A DNA stretch of 64,000 nucleotides from Bidens hawaiensis. Its lineage: Eukaryota; Streptophyta; Magnoliopsida; Asterales; Asteraceae. The stretch lies in the NCBI GenBank assembly GCA_021521415.1, contig JAIQDT010003787.1, forward strand, positions 168,097 through 232,096. Reading direction: 5' to 3'. Both the position numbers and the translations under genes were made by a program. Within the stretch, counting starts at the first letter, position 1, and the number at the start of each line of letters is the position of its first letter. Positions 10,367-22,599 of this stretch are shown here, piece by piece. The notes beneath the pieces are model-generated. The model searched no databases, had not been told where the DNA came from, and saw nothing but the letters and a program-made list of their open reading frames with translations.

Positions 10367-11317
10367 CTAGTTGAGCACTAGATTTACTTCTTCACATCTG
10401 ATTAACATTTTGTCGAGGTTGTTTAAACAATGATCGAAGGAATCTCCAAAGACTGATAAGTCGTCCATGAAGACTTCCATCGAGTTTTCTATCATTTCAT
10501 GAAATATGGCCACTATGCAACGTTGGAAGGTGGCTGGAGCATTACATAATCCAAATGGCATTCTTCGGTAGGCGAAGGTTCTGTATGGACATGTGAAAGT
10601 GGTTTTCTCCTGATCTTCAGGAGCAATTGGAATTTTGAAATATCCGGAGAATCCATCAAGAAAACAATAGAACATTTTTCCAGATAATCGCTCAAGCATT
10701 TGATCGATAGAAGGAAGTGGAAAATGATCTTTTCTTGTGGCGTCATTAAGTTTCCGGTAATCAATGCAAACTCGCCAGCCTGTGATGGTTCTCATTGGTA
10801 TCAGCTCATCCTTCTCGTTCATTATGACCGTCATTCCTCCCTTCATGGGCACCACTTGAACGGGACTTACCCAAGGTGAATCCGAGATTGGGTAGATTAA
10901 TCCGGGATCAAGTAGTTTGATTACTTCTTTCTTCACCACATCTTGCATGTTGGGATTGAGACGTCTTTGATGTTGGACCATGGGTTTGTATTCTTCCTCC
11001 ATGAGAATTTTGTGAGTACAAAAGTAAGGACTGATGCCCTTGATATCAATGATCTTCCATGCGATGGCCTTCTTATGGTTTTTGAGAACCTTAAGAAGTT
11101 CGTCTTTCTCTTCTTTAGAAAGGTGAGATGAAATAATTACTGGGAGTTGAGAATCTTTTTCTAAAAAGGAGTATTTGAGATGATTTGGTAGTTCTTTTAA
11201 TTCTAAGGTTGGTGGTTCTTTGATTGATGGTTTTGATTTTTCATTGTATTCAGTGATTTCATATATTACTTCTGATGCTTCCTGATAATCATCTTTGATA
11301 TTTTCGTTTCCTAACAT
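10367..11317 (-). pseudogene. Athila reverse transcriptase
   Basis: A 316-residue uninterrupted frame. Blocks in order: KKEVIKLLDPGLIYPISDSP, WVSPVQVVPMKGGMTV, WRVCIDYRKLNDATRKDHFP, CFLDGFSGYFKIPIAPEDQE, AYRRMPFGLCNAPATFQRC and VFMDDLSVFGDSFDHCLNNL. The catalytic FMDD box (FxDD is normal for Athila) and the upstream Asp in FLDGFSGY are present. It is followed after a stop by the thumb region. It is separated from the protease frame by about 60 bases. Confidence 0.88.
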
Positions 11318-11377
11318 GGGTATGTTGAGTGTTTTGTCTAAGACTTGTGTTTCTAGTGGTGTATTAATGGAGGAATC

Positions 11378-12100
11378 TCACATATAGCAACTTACGATGG
11401 AATCTATGATGTCAACACAGTATAATGTGTCATCATGTTGTTGCGGGTATTGCATAGATTTTTCTATGTCAACAGTGATTGCCTCTTCATTGACCCTGAG
11501 AGTGAGCTTGCCGATGCAAACATCAATAATAGCCTTTGCGGTGGCTAAAAAGGGTCTTCCTAAAATCAGAGGTACACTTTTGTTTTCATATATGTCTAAA
11601 ATCACAAAATCTACTGGGAAAACAAATTTGTCAATCTTGACAAGCATGTTTTCAACAATGCCCCGAGGATATTTAACAGATCGGTCAGCTAATTGAATGC
11701 TCTTGCGGGTGGGCTTTGGTTCTCCTATCCCTAGTTTGGCAAAAACCGCATAAGGTATTAAATTATTACTAGCTCCTAGGTCAGCCAGGGCATTGCTAAC
11801 AGAAAAATTTCCTATGAGACAAGGGATAGTAAAGCTCCCTGGATCGATCATTTTTGCTGGCAGCTTGCTTTGGAGGATTGTTGAACATTCTTCACTTAGG
11901 GTTACATGTGAGAGTTCCTCCAGCTTTCTTTTGTTTGTCAGCACTTCTTTGAGAAACTTGGCATATTTTAGCATTTGAGTGATGGCTTCGACAAAAGGGA
12001 TGTTGATATGGAGTTTTTTGAAGAGTTCTAAAAACTTCCCGTACTGAGCTTCCAATCTTCCTGCTTCAGTCTTCCAGGGTATGGAATAGGTGGAACACAA
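11378..12100 (-). pseudogene. Athila gag C-terminus and aspartic protease
   Basis: A 240-residue frame. It begins with the typical RLEAQYGKFLELFKKLHINI and PFVEAITQMLKYAKFLKEVL blocks and continues to SFTIPCLIGNFSVSNALADL. The protease active site is DLGAS, with a downstream LILGRPFLATAKAIIDV block (ILGRPF is the conserved flap-side motif). Athila proteases commonly use DLGAS in place of D(T/S)GA. It lies between gag and RT, as expected for a gag-pol polyprotein. Confidence 0.82.
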
Positions 12101-12315
12101 TTTCGGACTGGCTCCTTGGGTGTTACGGTGCCCGTCGAGGTTAGTCTGTCATGCGTTTCATTAGGAGACTGCTTTTCCGTCACTGGTTCTGAAGTGGGTG
12201 AGGTAACAGTAGTTGTACCGCTTCTGTGTGTAACAGCGTTAGCTGTCGCATTCGGGTTGGTGATTGTGTTGCTTGGAAGAGCGCCAGGTGGTCTTTCGGA
12301 TAATTGTCGGGCAAT

Positions 12316-13684
12316 TTATCCGATTTGAGTTTCTAGATTCTGAAGTGATGCTTGTTGACTTTTGAGATCAGCTTCATGTTTTAACAACACTTCGCTAATA
12401 TCAACAGCTCTTGAGTCGGCCTTCTTTTCTGCTTCATTTGTTTTGGTAATGAGTTGGATTAACATTTCTTTGATCCTTGAGTAGCTTGTCTTTTGATGGC
12501 TACTAGAACTTTGATCTTGAAATTGAGGTTTAGGATGGAAGGATTGATTTATCGGTCTTTTTTCGAATCCTGGTAAAGGTTGAGCGTTACCTCCGTCTTT
12601 CCAGCTGAAATTCAGGTGGTTTCTCCATCCTGGATTGTAGTTGTTGCTGAAAGCGTTGTTCTGAAGAGAAATGAAATCGACTTCTTCCATGGCCATAATG
12701 ACTTGTTTGCCGTCACTTGTCTTATGACTCCCTCCCCAAGTGTCACAGGTGAGTCTGGTTTTTGATAGCTCGGCTTGAAGTTGTTCGAATTTTTTAGAAA
12801 GGGCTTAAAGCTGTGCTGTGACAAGAGTGTTAGAATAGATGTGGTGTATTCCTTTATGGGTAGGTGTAGATCTTGGTGGGTTGTAAGCGAAACTCTTCTT
12901 TGCGGCTTTCTCCAGGACTTCAAATGCATCGTTAGGTGATTTGGATCCCAGGTCTCCACCAGCGATTTGGTCGATGGCCTGTTTGTTTTGACTAGATTGT
13001 GCATCAAAGAAAGTTTGTACTTGTAACCATACGCGCAGTCCATGGTGTGGGCATCTTCTCAGAAGACTTTTGTATCTTTCCCATGCTGCGTGTAGCGATT
13101 CATCATTATCGGTCCGGAATCCGGTAATGCTGGCTCGGTATTTGGCAGTTTTATCAGGCGGAAAATAATTGAGGAGAAACTATTCAACCATCTGGTCCGA
13201 GGTAGTGATGGAACCAGAGGAAAGAGATTCTATCCATTATAAGGCTTGACCCCTTAGAGAGAAATGAAAGAGTTTGAGTTTGATTTGATCTTCTAAACAG
13301 TTTTGAATTTTAAAGGTTCCGCAGATTCGTAGGAATCGAGATATATGAGAAAGAGGGTCTTCGTCGAGGAGACCGTGAAATTGAACTGAATTTTCCACCA
13401 TGTGAATGGTGCTTGATTTGATTTCGAAATTTTCGGTGATATCGGGTGGAGCCACTCCATTGCCATAACCTTCGAGAGTTGGCTTGGCATATTGGCTCAT
13501 GTTCGGCTCATTGTTCTAGGCCGCATTCATTTCTTCGGTTTGATTTTCTCCTGATGTGGTGGCGTCTACTGATTCGTCTTTGATTTCTTCGGTGGTTTCT
13601 GTAGCCCATTTACAAGTTCGTCGACGAAAGAGTCGTTCCGGTTCAGAAATTGGAGAAACAAGCTCAGGCTCAGAAGTAGAGGAC
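12316..13684 (-). pseudogene. Athila gag
   Basis: The likely start is an ATG at 13684 (MSSTSEPELVSP). The frame meets an in-frame TAG after EEMNAA, then continues as MSQYAKPTLEGYGNGVAPPD (13500) with ENFEIKSSTIHMVENSVQFH and DPLSHISRFLRICGTFKIQN, the Athila capsid signature. Further blocks recur in shifted frames: SLRGQAL, ITGFRTDNDESLHAAWERYK and RCPHHGL. The last part, with YNPGWRNHLNFSWKDG, is at 12316-12696. Several stops and frameshifts are present. Confidence 0.8.
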
Positions 13685-13964
13685 ATACATGGGATTAAAT
13701 CAAAATGGAAACTAAAGCAAAAGTTAGCTAAGATTAGTCTAAGTTAAACTACGACTTAGGCTAAGCTACTTTAAACTAAACTATGGTCTAAATTAATTAA
13801 GCTAAGGTAAAAATTAGGTAAATAAAGGTAAAACGTAGGCTAGCCGTAAAATTATATATTTAGTAGTTAGTAAAAAGAATGAAATAAAATAAGAGTTAAG
13901 AAAAATTTGTACAATTATAGACAATTATTAAATTAAAACTTGGATCGTTCTTAGAAACGTACCG

Positions 13965-13984
13965 TGTCCCCGGCAACGGCACCA
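13965..13984 (-). promoter_or_regulatory. Primer-binding site of the Athila element (tRNA-Asp type)
   Basis: Minus strand TGGTGCCGTTGCCGGGGACA, six bases after the 5' LTR end at 13991. Athila elements are known to prime from tRNA-Asp. Confidence 0.85.
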
Positions 13985-13990
13985 AAAACA

Positions 13991-15776
13991 TGATGTGTGA
14001 TGTGCGTTGCGGTTAAATATTAATAGATGGAATGATTTACTTTTTGCACAAGATCGTGTTTTAAATTTATAAAAGTGATTTCTACAAAGACTAAACACAC
14101 ACAAAGAGGTAAGTGTACCTATCGTATATGTAGAATAGTATTGATAAGAACCAAGTATCGATCCATGGACACAAATGTTTCTAATGCTAAATCGTTGTTT
14201 TATTTTAATCGGAGGTTTTAATCATTTTGGGGTTAATTTTTGAACTCTTTATAAAATATAAATACTTTTATATAATATATAGGTGACCAAGACGAGAGAT
14301 TCTAAACGAGTTGTTCAATTATGCGAAGGTTACCATCTAAGATCAAGAATCCACTCTATTTTAACATTGTAATTAATATTCAAGCATGTGGTAAACTTGC
14401 CATAGCAATATATGATATATAGCTCCTTAAACCTTAAGTGAGCATCTTAGGCACTAAGGAGGTAACATGCACATTTTAAAGTCCACCCTTTCCTAATGTC
14501 ATGCCACCTCAATGATGTCAATTTAAGTTGGCAAGTAGTTTCGTAAAGTAGAAAGATTAGGATTGACTTCGATTTCTCAAATACCAATTCTAACAACTTC
14601 AAATGGTTGTAGTTTAATCACACAACCTCCCCTTGATGGATTTATGTGGGTTATAATTACACATTCCATTAACATATGATTTCTTTAACTAGCATGATAT
14701 CCTAAGCAAAGCCATTTTCGGATTACCAAGACTTAGAGAAATACATCATAACTTATATCTCATCATTTCTAAGTACAATATAAGGATCCCTGTTTCGATA
14801 ATGTATCAACGTATTTCTATCTTTCAAGAACATGAACGATTGCCAATAGAATTGACAACCACCAACTTTGAATTAGTGATTTAAGATGGTGAAACATTTC
14901 TCATCAAAAGATAATTGTAAGATAACCATGTACTTTACTAGACTACACCACATGTTTTGTATAATTATCAAGTAAAACAAGGCTTCTTCATAGATTTTAG
15001 AGGGTAAAAGGAGTTTAACTCATAATGAGCATGATGGTAAACACTAAGATGAATGATGATGACAAATACATGATTAAACTTGGAACAATCTAACCAAATG
15101 TAGATAAATCTTCCTTTTTAATGATGATGATGACGATGATGGATGATGATGATGATGGTTGATGGTGATGACCTCCAAGCCTTCAAACTCTTCACTAAAT
15201 CTTCTATGTGAGTGTTAGTGTGTGTTTTTATAAGAGAAAACCGGATAGAACTCTTTTCAAGGTACACTCTTCAAATGGCACAAGAGCCACTATTTATAGG
15301 CTGTCTGGAGAGAGAAGCACGGACCCGTGCTTTATTAAGCACGGCCTCGTGTCTACGTGTCCCAGTTGCATGTTGTCAGATCGTACATGATGACTCACCA
15401 CGACCCCGTGCTTCCTGAGGCACGGCCCCGTGTCTTTTTGTGACATGTGCTAATTTCATTTTTTCGTTTCTTAAATGTGACCATGGCCCCGTGGTTGAGA
15501 GGCACGACCCCGTGGTATAGAGGCATGGCGTCGTGCTTTTGTTCCCAGTTTTTGTCTTTTCTGGTTTTCAGAAGCATGGGGGCGTGTTTCTTTGTTTTTC
15601 TTATGTTTTCTTCTGTTTTTCTCCGTCTTTTCGCTTGTTTCTTTGTTTGGGGCTTGGTTTCACCTGAAATTACATATTATTATGATAAGTAGCCTTTTAT
15701 GCTATGTTGTGTAATAGAAATTGCAGTTTTTAGAGATTATTTGATACCGAAAAGATGTATAATTTTATGGACATCA
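13991..15776 (-). repeat. 5' LTR of the Athila element
   Basis: 1786 bases. On the minus strand it starts TGATGTCCATAAAATTATAC and ends CACACATCA. It carries a TATA box (CCTATAAATAG, about 15290-15302), the palindrome cluster at 15316-15590 and a GATGAT run at 15121-15168. It is collinear with 3331-5144, with scattered substitutions and small indels. Confidence 0.92.
15290..15302 (-). promoter_or_regulatory. TATA box of the Athila 5' LTR
   Basis: Minus strand CCTATAAATAGTGG. It lies just downstream of the GC-rich palindrome cluster, with most of the LTR (R/U5) following. The matching box in the 3' LTR is at about 4650-4662. Confidence 0.6.
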
Positions 15777-15781
15777 GTTGT

Positions 15782-16425
15782 CATCTATCCTTTCTGTATA
15801 AGACACCAATTGAACAATGAGACATGGATCAGATCAATCTCGTATGGTGTTCAATCATTATCGTTTTCGTTCTTTAGTCAAAGTGGTCCAATCAAACACA
15901 CGTTAAGTTTGGGTGAGGACTCACACTTTACCAGTTTGAATCAACGAATGCGCCAAGATGTCTAACTGTTACAAATCATGTAAGAGTACAGAATCCCATC
16001 TTGATTACATACAAACTCTCACTGAAATTCAGAATATTCCCAACCAATGCCTTTATTACTGGTAGTTACGCGACAGTGGTTGACATTCATCAAAGAATAC
16101 CTTTAGTAAACGAAAGTTCTAATATGCATCTCAGGTCTAAGGATACTATATGAGCATACCAATATAAAATGCATCTTATGACTAAGATTCATAATGAGGT
16201 CTGTGAGTTTTGAAGTCAACCCTTTGAGTCCAAAGTCAGAATAGTCTTAATTCAGAATCACTCCCACGAGTCTGACCGACTACGGATAATTTAGAATACA
16301 ATATTTATGGATTAAACATATTAAAATGAACACAGTTATAATATTCAACGTTTGCATTTAACCATTAAATCAAAAGTGAAATCAAAAGTATAACTGTTTA
16401 AATGTTCATACATCCAAATACTAAA
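15782..16425 (-). other. Copia 3' untranslated region, right of the Athila insertion
   Basis: About 640 bases with no reading frame of note. This is the part of the copia element between the RNase H stop and the Athila insertion point; the remainder lies at 3168-3330. Confidence 0.7.
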
Positions 16426-16989
16426 TCAAAACAAATTACTAGCTAATATAAGACCGATAGCATCCCTGTGTTGGTCATGTGTGTCCTGAGTCATCGGCTT
16501 AGTGAACTGGTCTGCTAGGTTGTGATCTGTTTCTACCTTGCTTATTATGATGTCACCTCGTTCCAGTATATCCCGTATGAGGTGGAACTTCCTTAGAATG
16601 TGCGTGGCTCTGTGATGAGATCTGGGCTCTTTGACCTGAGAAACAGCACTTGTGTTTTCACATAACACCTCGATTGGTTTACGAATACTTGGAACCACAT
16701 CGAGATCAGCGATGAACTTCTTCATCCAAACAGCTTCCTTAGCAGCATCTGATGTAGCTATGTATTCACACTCAGTGGTGGAATCTGCCACCACACTCTG
16801 TTTGGAGCTTTTCCAGTAAATAGCTCCTCCATTGAGAGTGAATACAAATCCTGATTGTGAGCGAGAATCATCTCGGTCAGTCTGGAAGCTAGCATCAGTG
16901 TAACACGTTACAGTGAGCTCTTCTTCCACTCCTCCAAACACTAAGAACATGTCCCTGGTCCTTTTCAGGTACCTTAGAATGTTCTTCAC
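16426..16989 (-). pseudogene. Copia RNase H domain
   Basis: A 187-residue frame. It shows ILRYLKRTRDMFLVFGG, CYTDASFQTDRDDSRSQSGF (catalytic Asp), NGGAIYWKSSKQSVVADSTT, ECEYIATSDAAKEAVWMKKF and PRSHHRATHILRKFHLIRDI. These are the normal copia C-terminal blocks, ending near the LADQFTKPM motif. The frame is uninterrupted here but is separated from RT by a stop. Confidence 0.88.
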
Positions 16990-17019
16990 TGCAGTCCTAT
17001 GGGCAACGCTAGGACTTTG

Positions 17020-17700
17020 CTAGAAACGGCTAGTCATGCTTAAAGCATACGAGACGTCAGGTCTAGTGCATAACATAGCATACATGATATAGCCAATCGC
17101 TGAAGCATAGGGAATTGCTTGCATGTGCTTTTTCTCAATTTTCGTTGCTGTAGATTGTGATTTGCTTAACACGGTTCCTTTAGCAATGGGAACAGCTCCT
17201 TTCTTGGAGTTGTCCATTGATAAGCGTGCCATGACCTTGTCTATGTATGTACTTTGACTTAGCCCTAGAAGCCGCTTAGACATATCTCGGTAGATCTTGA
17301 TTCCCAGAATATAAGCAGCTTCACCAAGATCTTTCATTGCGAAATAAGATCCCAACCAATGCTTAACTTCCTTAAGCATAGGAATATTGTTTCCAATAGT
17401 CAGTATATCATCCACATACAGGATGAGGAATGATATAATGCTCCCACTAGCTAGCCTTTCTGTAAACACAAGGCTCATCTTCATTTTTGATAAACCCAAA
17501 CTCTTTGATTTTCTCATCAAAATGTATATTCCAGCTTCGAGATGCTTGTTTGAGCCCATAAATGGACTTATTCAGTTTGCACACCCTATTGGTATATTTG
17601 GGATCGACAAAACCTTCAGGCTGAACCATATAGACATCTTCTGAAAGGTGTCCATTAAGAAAAGCAGTTTTGACATCCATTTGCCATATCTCGTTGTCAA
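17020..17700 (-). pseudogene. Copia reverse transcriptase
   Basis: Blocks in two overlapping frames. 17447-17680 has [29 protein letters not shown] and [14 protein letters not shown]. 17020-17559 has SFLILYVDDILTIGNN with the catalytic YVDD, then YFAMKDLGEAAYILGIKIYR and RPDVSYALSMTSRF. A frameshift lies near 17460. Upstream, the palm start (about 17700-17900) is readable only in fragments. Confidence 0.85.
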
Positions 17701-18112
17701 ATTACGCGGCTATGGCAAGTAATATCATTATTGACTTAGTCATAGCAACGGGCGAGAAGGTTTCATCATAGTCAACTCCGTGAGTTTGAGTAAAACCTTT
17801 CGCTACTAGCCGTGCTTTATAGGTCTGTACATTTCCATGCATGTCGGTTTTTCTTTTGAAAATCCACTTGCTCCCTACTGCCCGACCATCGGGGGTAGCT
17901 CAACCAAGTTCCAGACTTGATTTTCATGTATAGATTGCATCTCAGCTTTCATGGCTTCTTGCCATTTCTTAGATTCCGGATCTAAGATAGCGGATTTGTA
18001 GTTAGTAGGTTCGTCGTTTGACTCGGCTACTAATAGGACTTCGGGACCATCCAGATGCCATAGGTATCTAGGATTTGGTTGGGAGTTCTACTACATCTGC
18101 GAACGCTTGTGT

Positions 18113-18742
18113 TTATGTCTGATGTATCAGCAACAACACCTTGTTGATCAGACGCTCCAACTTCCTCAACAGTTGTTTGTGGTTCTCGAATTTCTTCAAG
18201 ATCAACAATATTATTTCTAGTTTCTCGATCGAGAATTTATTTCTCGGGGAAGTGGCCCTTACTTTTGATAGAATCAAATTTGTATCAGAGTGGAAGAAAT
18301 AATATCCGTTTTGGTTGTAGTATCCAAGAAAAACAAATTTTACGCCGCGAGGATCGAGTTTGTCATCAGAATCACTGGTGACATATGCATAACATCCCAA
18401 TACTCTAAGGAAAGACAAATGGGGTTTACGCCCATGCCATATCTCATATGGGGTTTTGTTTACCTTTTTAGTTGGAGTCAGATTAACAATGCAGGCGGCG
18501 GTCATTAGGGCAAAGCTCCAAAAGGAGTGAGACAAGTTAGTTCTACACATCATCGATCGGACCATGTTTAGCAAGGTTCGATTTCTCTTCTCGCTCACGC
18601 CATTATTTTGGGGTGTGTCGGGTGGAGTGAGTTGTGAAACAATTCCACGCTCATTTAAATGATTGATGAACTCTAAGCTGAGGTACTCTCCACCTCGATC
18701 TGATCGAAGAATTTTAATAATTTTTCCGAGTTGGTTTTCCAC
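18113..18742 (-). pseudogene. Copia integrase, catalytic core C-part and C-terminal region
   Basis: The frame starts with LGKIIKILRSDRGGEYLSLE (second catalytic Asp), then SQLTPPDTPQNNGVSEKRNR (catalytic Glu) and MVRSMMCRTNLSHSFWSFAL. It ends in the GKxPxxxxLRVLGCYAYV region and a degenerate hinge. The first catalytic Asp is in the upstream frame (18673-20178). Confidence 0.86.
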
Positions 18743-20178
18743 TTCGTTTTGAAACTCTTTGAACTTTCAAGAGTTTCATGTTTGTGGTTCACAAGATACA
18801 CATAAGCAAATCGACTATAATCGTCCATAAAAGAAACGAAGTATCTTTCATGGTTTCTAGACATGGTTATGAAAGGGCCACATACATCAGTATGTATAAG
18901 TCCCAACAGATCCTTTGCTCGTTCACTTTTATGAGTAAAGGAGTCCTTGGCGAGTTTGCCAGCTACACAAGACTCACATTCGTCAAAAGAGTCTGGTCCT
19001 GTGGATTCAAGAATCCCTTCGGGTTGGAGTCTTTTAACTCGTGCCTTGCTTATGTGGCCAAGTCGGCAATGCCATAGAAATGTATCATTGATGCCAGATC
19101 TGATACGTTTAGAAAGATTAAATATGTTTTTGTTAATTTGAACATCAATCTCATAAATACCATTTCGAGGTTTAGCTTCAAAATAATAGATATCATTCAA
19201 ATAGGCAGAAATAGCAATACCATTAAAAGCGTACTTAAATCCTTGTTCAAGAAGTAAAGAAACCGAAATAATGTTCCTGGTCAAACCAGGTGCAAACAAA
19301 CAATTGTTTAAAGTAACTACAAGGCCATACGGACAAGCAAAATGATATGTGCCAGTTGCAAGAACTAGGACTCTCTTCCCATCACCAACGATGAGCTCCA
19401 TTCTTCCTTGTTTCAGTTTCTTCCAGTTTTCGGGCTCTTGCAAGACATTAACGATGTGATAACCACATCCGGTATCAAATACCCATGTGTTGCTAGAAAC
19501 AATGAAAAGTTCAACAACGTATATGGAAATACCTTTAGAGGAGCCTTCACCGTTGGCCCTCCTCTTTGCTAGCTCAGCTAGATGCTCGGGGCAGTTACGC
19601 ATCCACTGCCCCATTTTGTTGCACTTGTAGCACTGGCGCTCATCATGAGGCGGCGGTGGTGCCTTTGCAACATTCCTGTTAGTGTTGGTGGCATGCTTGG
19701 CAGCAACAGTAACCTTCTTCTTGTCTTTACCATTATAACTCCGGTTCTTGGGTTTATGCTTTTTGACACCAGTAGATCGAACCATCAGAACTTGATTAGT
19801 TTTAGTAGGAATGTTCATCTCAGCAGGTTTGAGCATACCATGAAGCTCCGGCACTGTCTTCACCCGTGCATTCATGTTAAAATTCATTACCAATTGGGTG
19901 TAAAAGCTGGGAAGAGAGCTCAAGATGAAGCCTGCAGCCATTTCATCTGACAGGGGATAATCATGTTTATTTAGTTGGTCGATGTACCCTTTCATCTTGA
20001 CGACATGCGCACTAACAGGGGATCCATTTTCCATCTTGCAGCTGATAAGCTGTTTCATGGTGTCGAAACGTTCTTGACGGGCTTGTTTCTGAAACATGCC
20101 CTTGAGTTGCTCAAGCATCTCATAGGCACCAAGATCTTCTAAGCCTTTAGCAAGCTCAGATGACATGGTGGCTAGCAT
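18673..20178 (-). pseudogene. Copia gag, protease and integrase N-terminus
   Basis: A long 501-residue frame. The gag part has LKGMFQKQARQERFDTMKQL and GSPVSAHVVKMKGYIDQLNK. The zinc knuckle reads CYKCNKMGQWMRNC, with Gln where the zinc-binding His is expected. The protease has WVFDTGCGYHIVN (DTG). Integrase then gives TFLWHCRLGHISKARVKRLQ with CESCVAGKLAKDSF (HHCC site) and LLGLIHTDVCGPF (first catalytic Asp). The order gag-PR-INT before RT identifies copia. The next part of integrase overlaps in another frame at 18673-18742. Confidence 0.88.
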
Positions 20179-20190
20179 AATGCAAGCGAC

Positions 20191-20409
20191 TTAAGTGGAG
20201 TCGTCATTATGCTTATCAAGAACCCTTCTGGCAGCAATTGTATTGTTTTCAGGCTCTAATGGAACCGGTCCATCGAGAACATAGAGCTTCTTAGCCATTT
20301 TGAGAACAAGTCTCAAATTGTGGTGCCACTCAAGAAAGTTAGTGTCATTCAGCTTTTCTTTCTCAAGAATAGTCTTGGGGGTGAATGATGAGGTATTATC
20401 AGTTGACAT
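20191..20409 (-). pseudogene. Copia gag N-terminus
   Basis: MSTDNTSSFTPKTILEKEKL followed by NFLEWHHNLRLVLKMAKKLY, the usual start of copia gag. A stop and a short gap (20179-20190) separate it from the rest of gag at 20178. Confidence 0.8.
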
Positions 20410-21738
20410 ATGTTTAAATAAGCAAAAATAATTTAATTAGTATTTGCAATGTAATAATCCTATTATTAATGACCCAGTTAACATTAACAAAATAATGATT
20501 TGAGAATCTGGCTTCCAGTTAGTAATGGCAGCTGTAGCACACAACATTAGTAAGTGGTTAGGCAGACTGACAACGATTGCCAATTGTGAATAAAGCACAA
20601 CTCTCAGTTATGAGGCCTATTAAGACAACATTTGCCTAAGTAGACACGTTTAGCCTCATCTATGCCCACTTTAGTCTTCAGACAGCTGTAGCGCGTAACA
20701 TAAGTGTAAAGTAATAGTCGCCCTAGTACAGACACGTGTGAAAGGGCCGGATGTGTCAACGAAACCCTTTCACCTTGAAGGGATAGGCTAGAAAACAAGT
20801 GCAGTATTGTAGCTTCAAACACTTGAAATTTCGCAGTATGCCTCAAGTGTGGCTTATAGTAGGATGGCATAAACTATTGATTTTATAATTGGGATTAATT
20901 TTAAAATTTACCGAATAGAGTAAAAGACCAATTTTGCTGTATTAATCGGGACAACATGATGAACCCTTTCATCTCTCATGACACTTAATTTTAAATAACC
21001 TATTAAAACTAAGTTTTTCGTGATATGACTAAGAAATTTTAAGTTAATAGTTAAACTATTAAGTTATAAGGTTTTGGAAAATCAAATTTAATTTAATTTT
21101 GCAAAAACTCAATTGGTTGATTAAAATTTATTTTAACATATTTGGTATTTGGTTGGTGGTATTATAACCTATTATAATAAAGCAAGCAACCACAATAGCA
21201 AACAAGAATATGTAAATCTTAAATGGCCAAAAGGTGATTGGTCTTGCTAGAGCCTATTAGCAAGACCAATCGGGTCAAGGGGTCACAACACAAAAACAAC
21301 CACATGGATGGACTCTTGGTGCATCCCGTCATCTTTGCTAACTCCCACTGACTTCAAGAACTCCGTGAGCTCGTCCTAGGTTTTCCTTCGGGTCTTCTTC
21401 ATTATTACAAAATACATATAATGAAAAACCAAACCCTATCTATTACAATTTTGAACCATCAAAGTGGCCAAAAACCATTAAAAACCAAAAAATAAAATAC
21501 AACTTTGAACCATCCATATGACCAAAATCAAAACCAAACAATCAATCACACAAGGTCGAGCCAGATTTACATATTCAATAAAATATAAATTGAGCAATAT
21601 TTTGGTCAAATGAAATAAATAAAAATTGACCAAACCAAGATTGCTCAAAAAACATATCTAGACCAAAAACTTCAACTAGTTTGAAGTTTATGTTTTAGAT
21701 CCGGTGAAAATACCGGATTCAACTCGTATGTTGTAACA
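20410..21738 (-). other. Copia 5' leader
   Basis: About 1.3 kb between the primer-binding site and gag. No supported reading frame is seen; the sequence is AT-rich. Confidence 0.6.
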
Positions 21739-21754
21739 AAGGCTCTGACATCAC
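21739..21754 (-). promoter_or_regulatory. Primer-binding site of the copia element (Met type)
   Basis: Minus strand TGATGTCAGAGCC just after the 5' LTR end. It differs by about two bases from the canonical TGGTATCAGAGC that pairs with initiator tRNA-Met. Confidence 0.7.
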
Positions 21755-22594
21755 TGTCAGGTTCAGTGGTGATCAGTCAACGGTTTAACAATTAAACCCA
21801 GTTTTAATTATAAAGGTTTCATAGTTATTAATCATATTAATTAAAGATTACGCAGCGGAATATAAAATGAGTAATCACCATTAAAGGAAACCGTACGGGA
21901 ACTGGTTACAAACGATACGAGTACGAGTACGAGTCAAAACAACCAAGTTAAATATAAATCAACAACGACAATATTTAAGTTTACCTCGGTTAATGATTAA
22001 CCGGTTGAGACACCAAGGTTCAACGAACAAACCCTAGTTGACAAACCGAAACAAACGGGTTGCGGGTAGCGGCGATGCTCGGTGGCAGCAACACAAGACG
22101 GCACGGGATACGGGGCATCGTAGGTGGTGTCAGGTAGCTTCGATCGGGCAGCCAACAATACTTATTTTATGAAACCAATTTTGATATTATAAAATAGCTG
22201 CACACTTTATTATTCTTTTTCCCCTAATATATATGAGTAAATATATGTGTATGTCGCCACCAATTCAGTTTCTTGGAGTAAAGTTCAAGAAAACATTAGT
22301 TTTGAATATTATATATATATTTTAATATTATATTAATAATCTTAAACTTATCAACAAATTCTAAACGGGCCTAATGCCCAGCTCGTTTTAACTCTCGTTT
22401 GAAGCCCGAAACAGTTTATCTAACTAGTAAATAAACTAAATTACTATTTATTATTATTATAAATAATAATTTCGTCGTCATTTACCAGTTAACCAATTTA
22501 AGCGGATTTTAGTTCGTTTCCCAAGGTGTAACTCTCACGGGTCACAACCCGGTCGGCCGCGTTGACTTAACCGAGTCGGTCCATAATTCCAACA
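21755..22594 (-). repeat. 5' LTR of the copia element
   Basis: 840 bases. On the minus strand it starts TGTTGGAATTATGGACC and ends ACCTGACA. It pairs with 2256-3167. The outer flank is the TSD accac at 22595-22599. Confidence 0.9.
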
Positions 22595-22599
22595 ACCAC

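Larger units (their letters stand above)
3331..15776 (-). mobile_element. Athila Ty3/gypsy retrotransposon nested in the copia element
   Basis: A 12.4-kb minus-strand element. Its long LTRs (3331-5144 and 13991-15776) are flanked by the identical 5-bp duplication gttgt at 3326-3330 and 15777-15781. It has a tRNA-Asp-type primer-binding site (TGGTGCCGTTGCCGGGGAC), gag, a pol with protease, RT, RNase H and a deleted integrase, a third ORF resembling the ATHILA ORF-1/env-like family, and a polypurine tract. Removing the element rejoins the copia 3' untranslated region. Stops, frameshifts and the integrase deletion make it defective. Confidence 0.93.
2251..22599 (-). mobile_element. Ty1/copia retrotransposon (Tork/Angela-like), split by a nested Athila
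   Basis: Both LTRs are present: 21755-22594 is the 5' LTR and 2256-3167 the 3' LTR on the minus strand. They are flanked by the identical 5-bp target duplication accac at 2251-2255 and 22595-22599. A Met-type primer-binding site follows the 5' LTR and a purine tract precedes the 3' LTR. Gag, protease, integrase, RT and RNase H occur in copia order between 20409 and 16426. The Athila element at 3331-15776 interrupts the 3' untranslated part; without it the copia element is about 7.9 kb. All coding parts carry stops or frameshifts. The clade name is inference from the RT/RNase H wording; copia membership is clear from the domain order. Confidence 0.9.
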
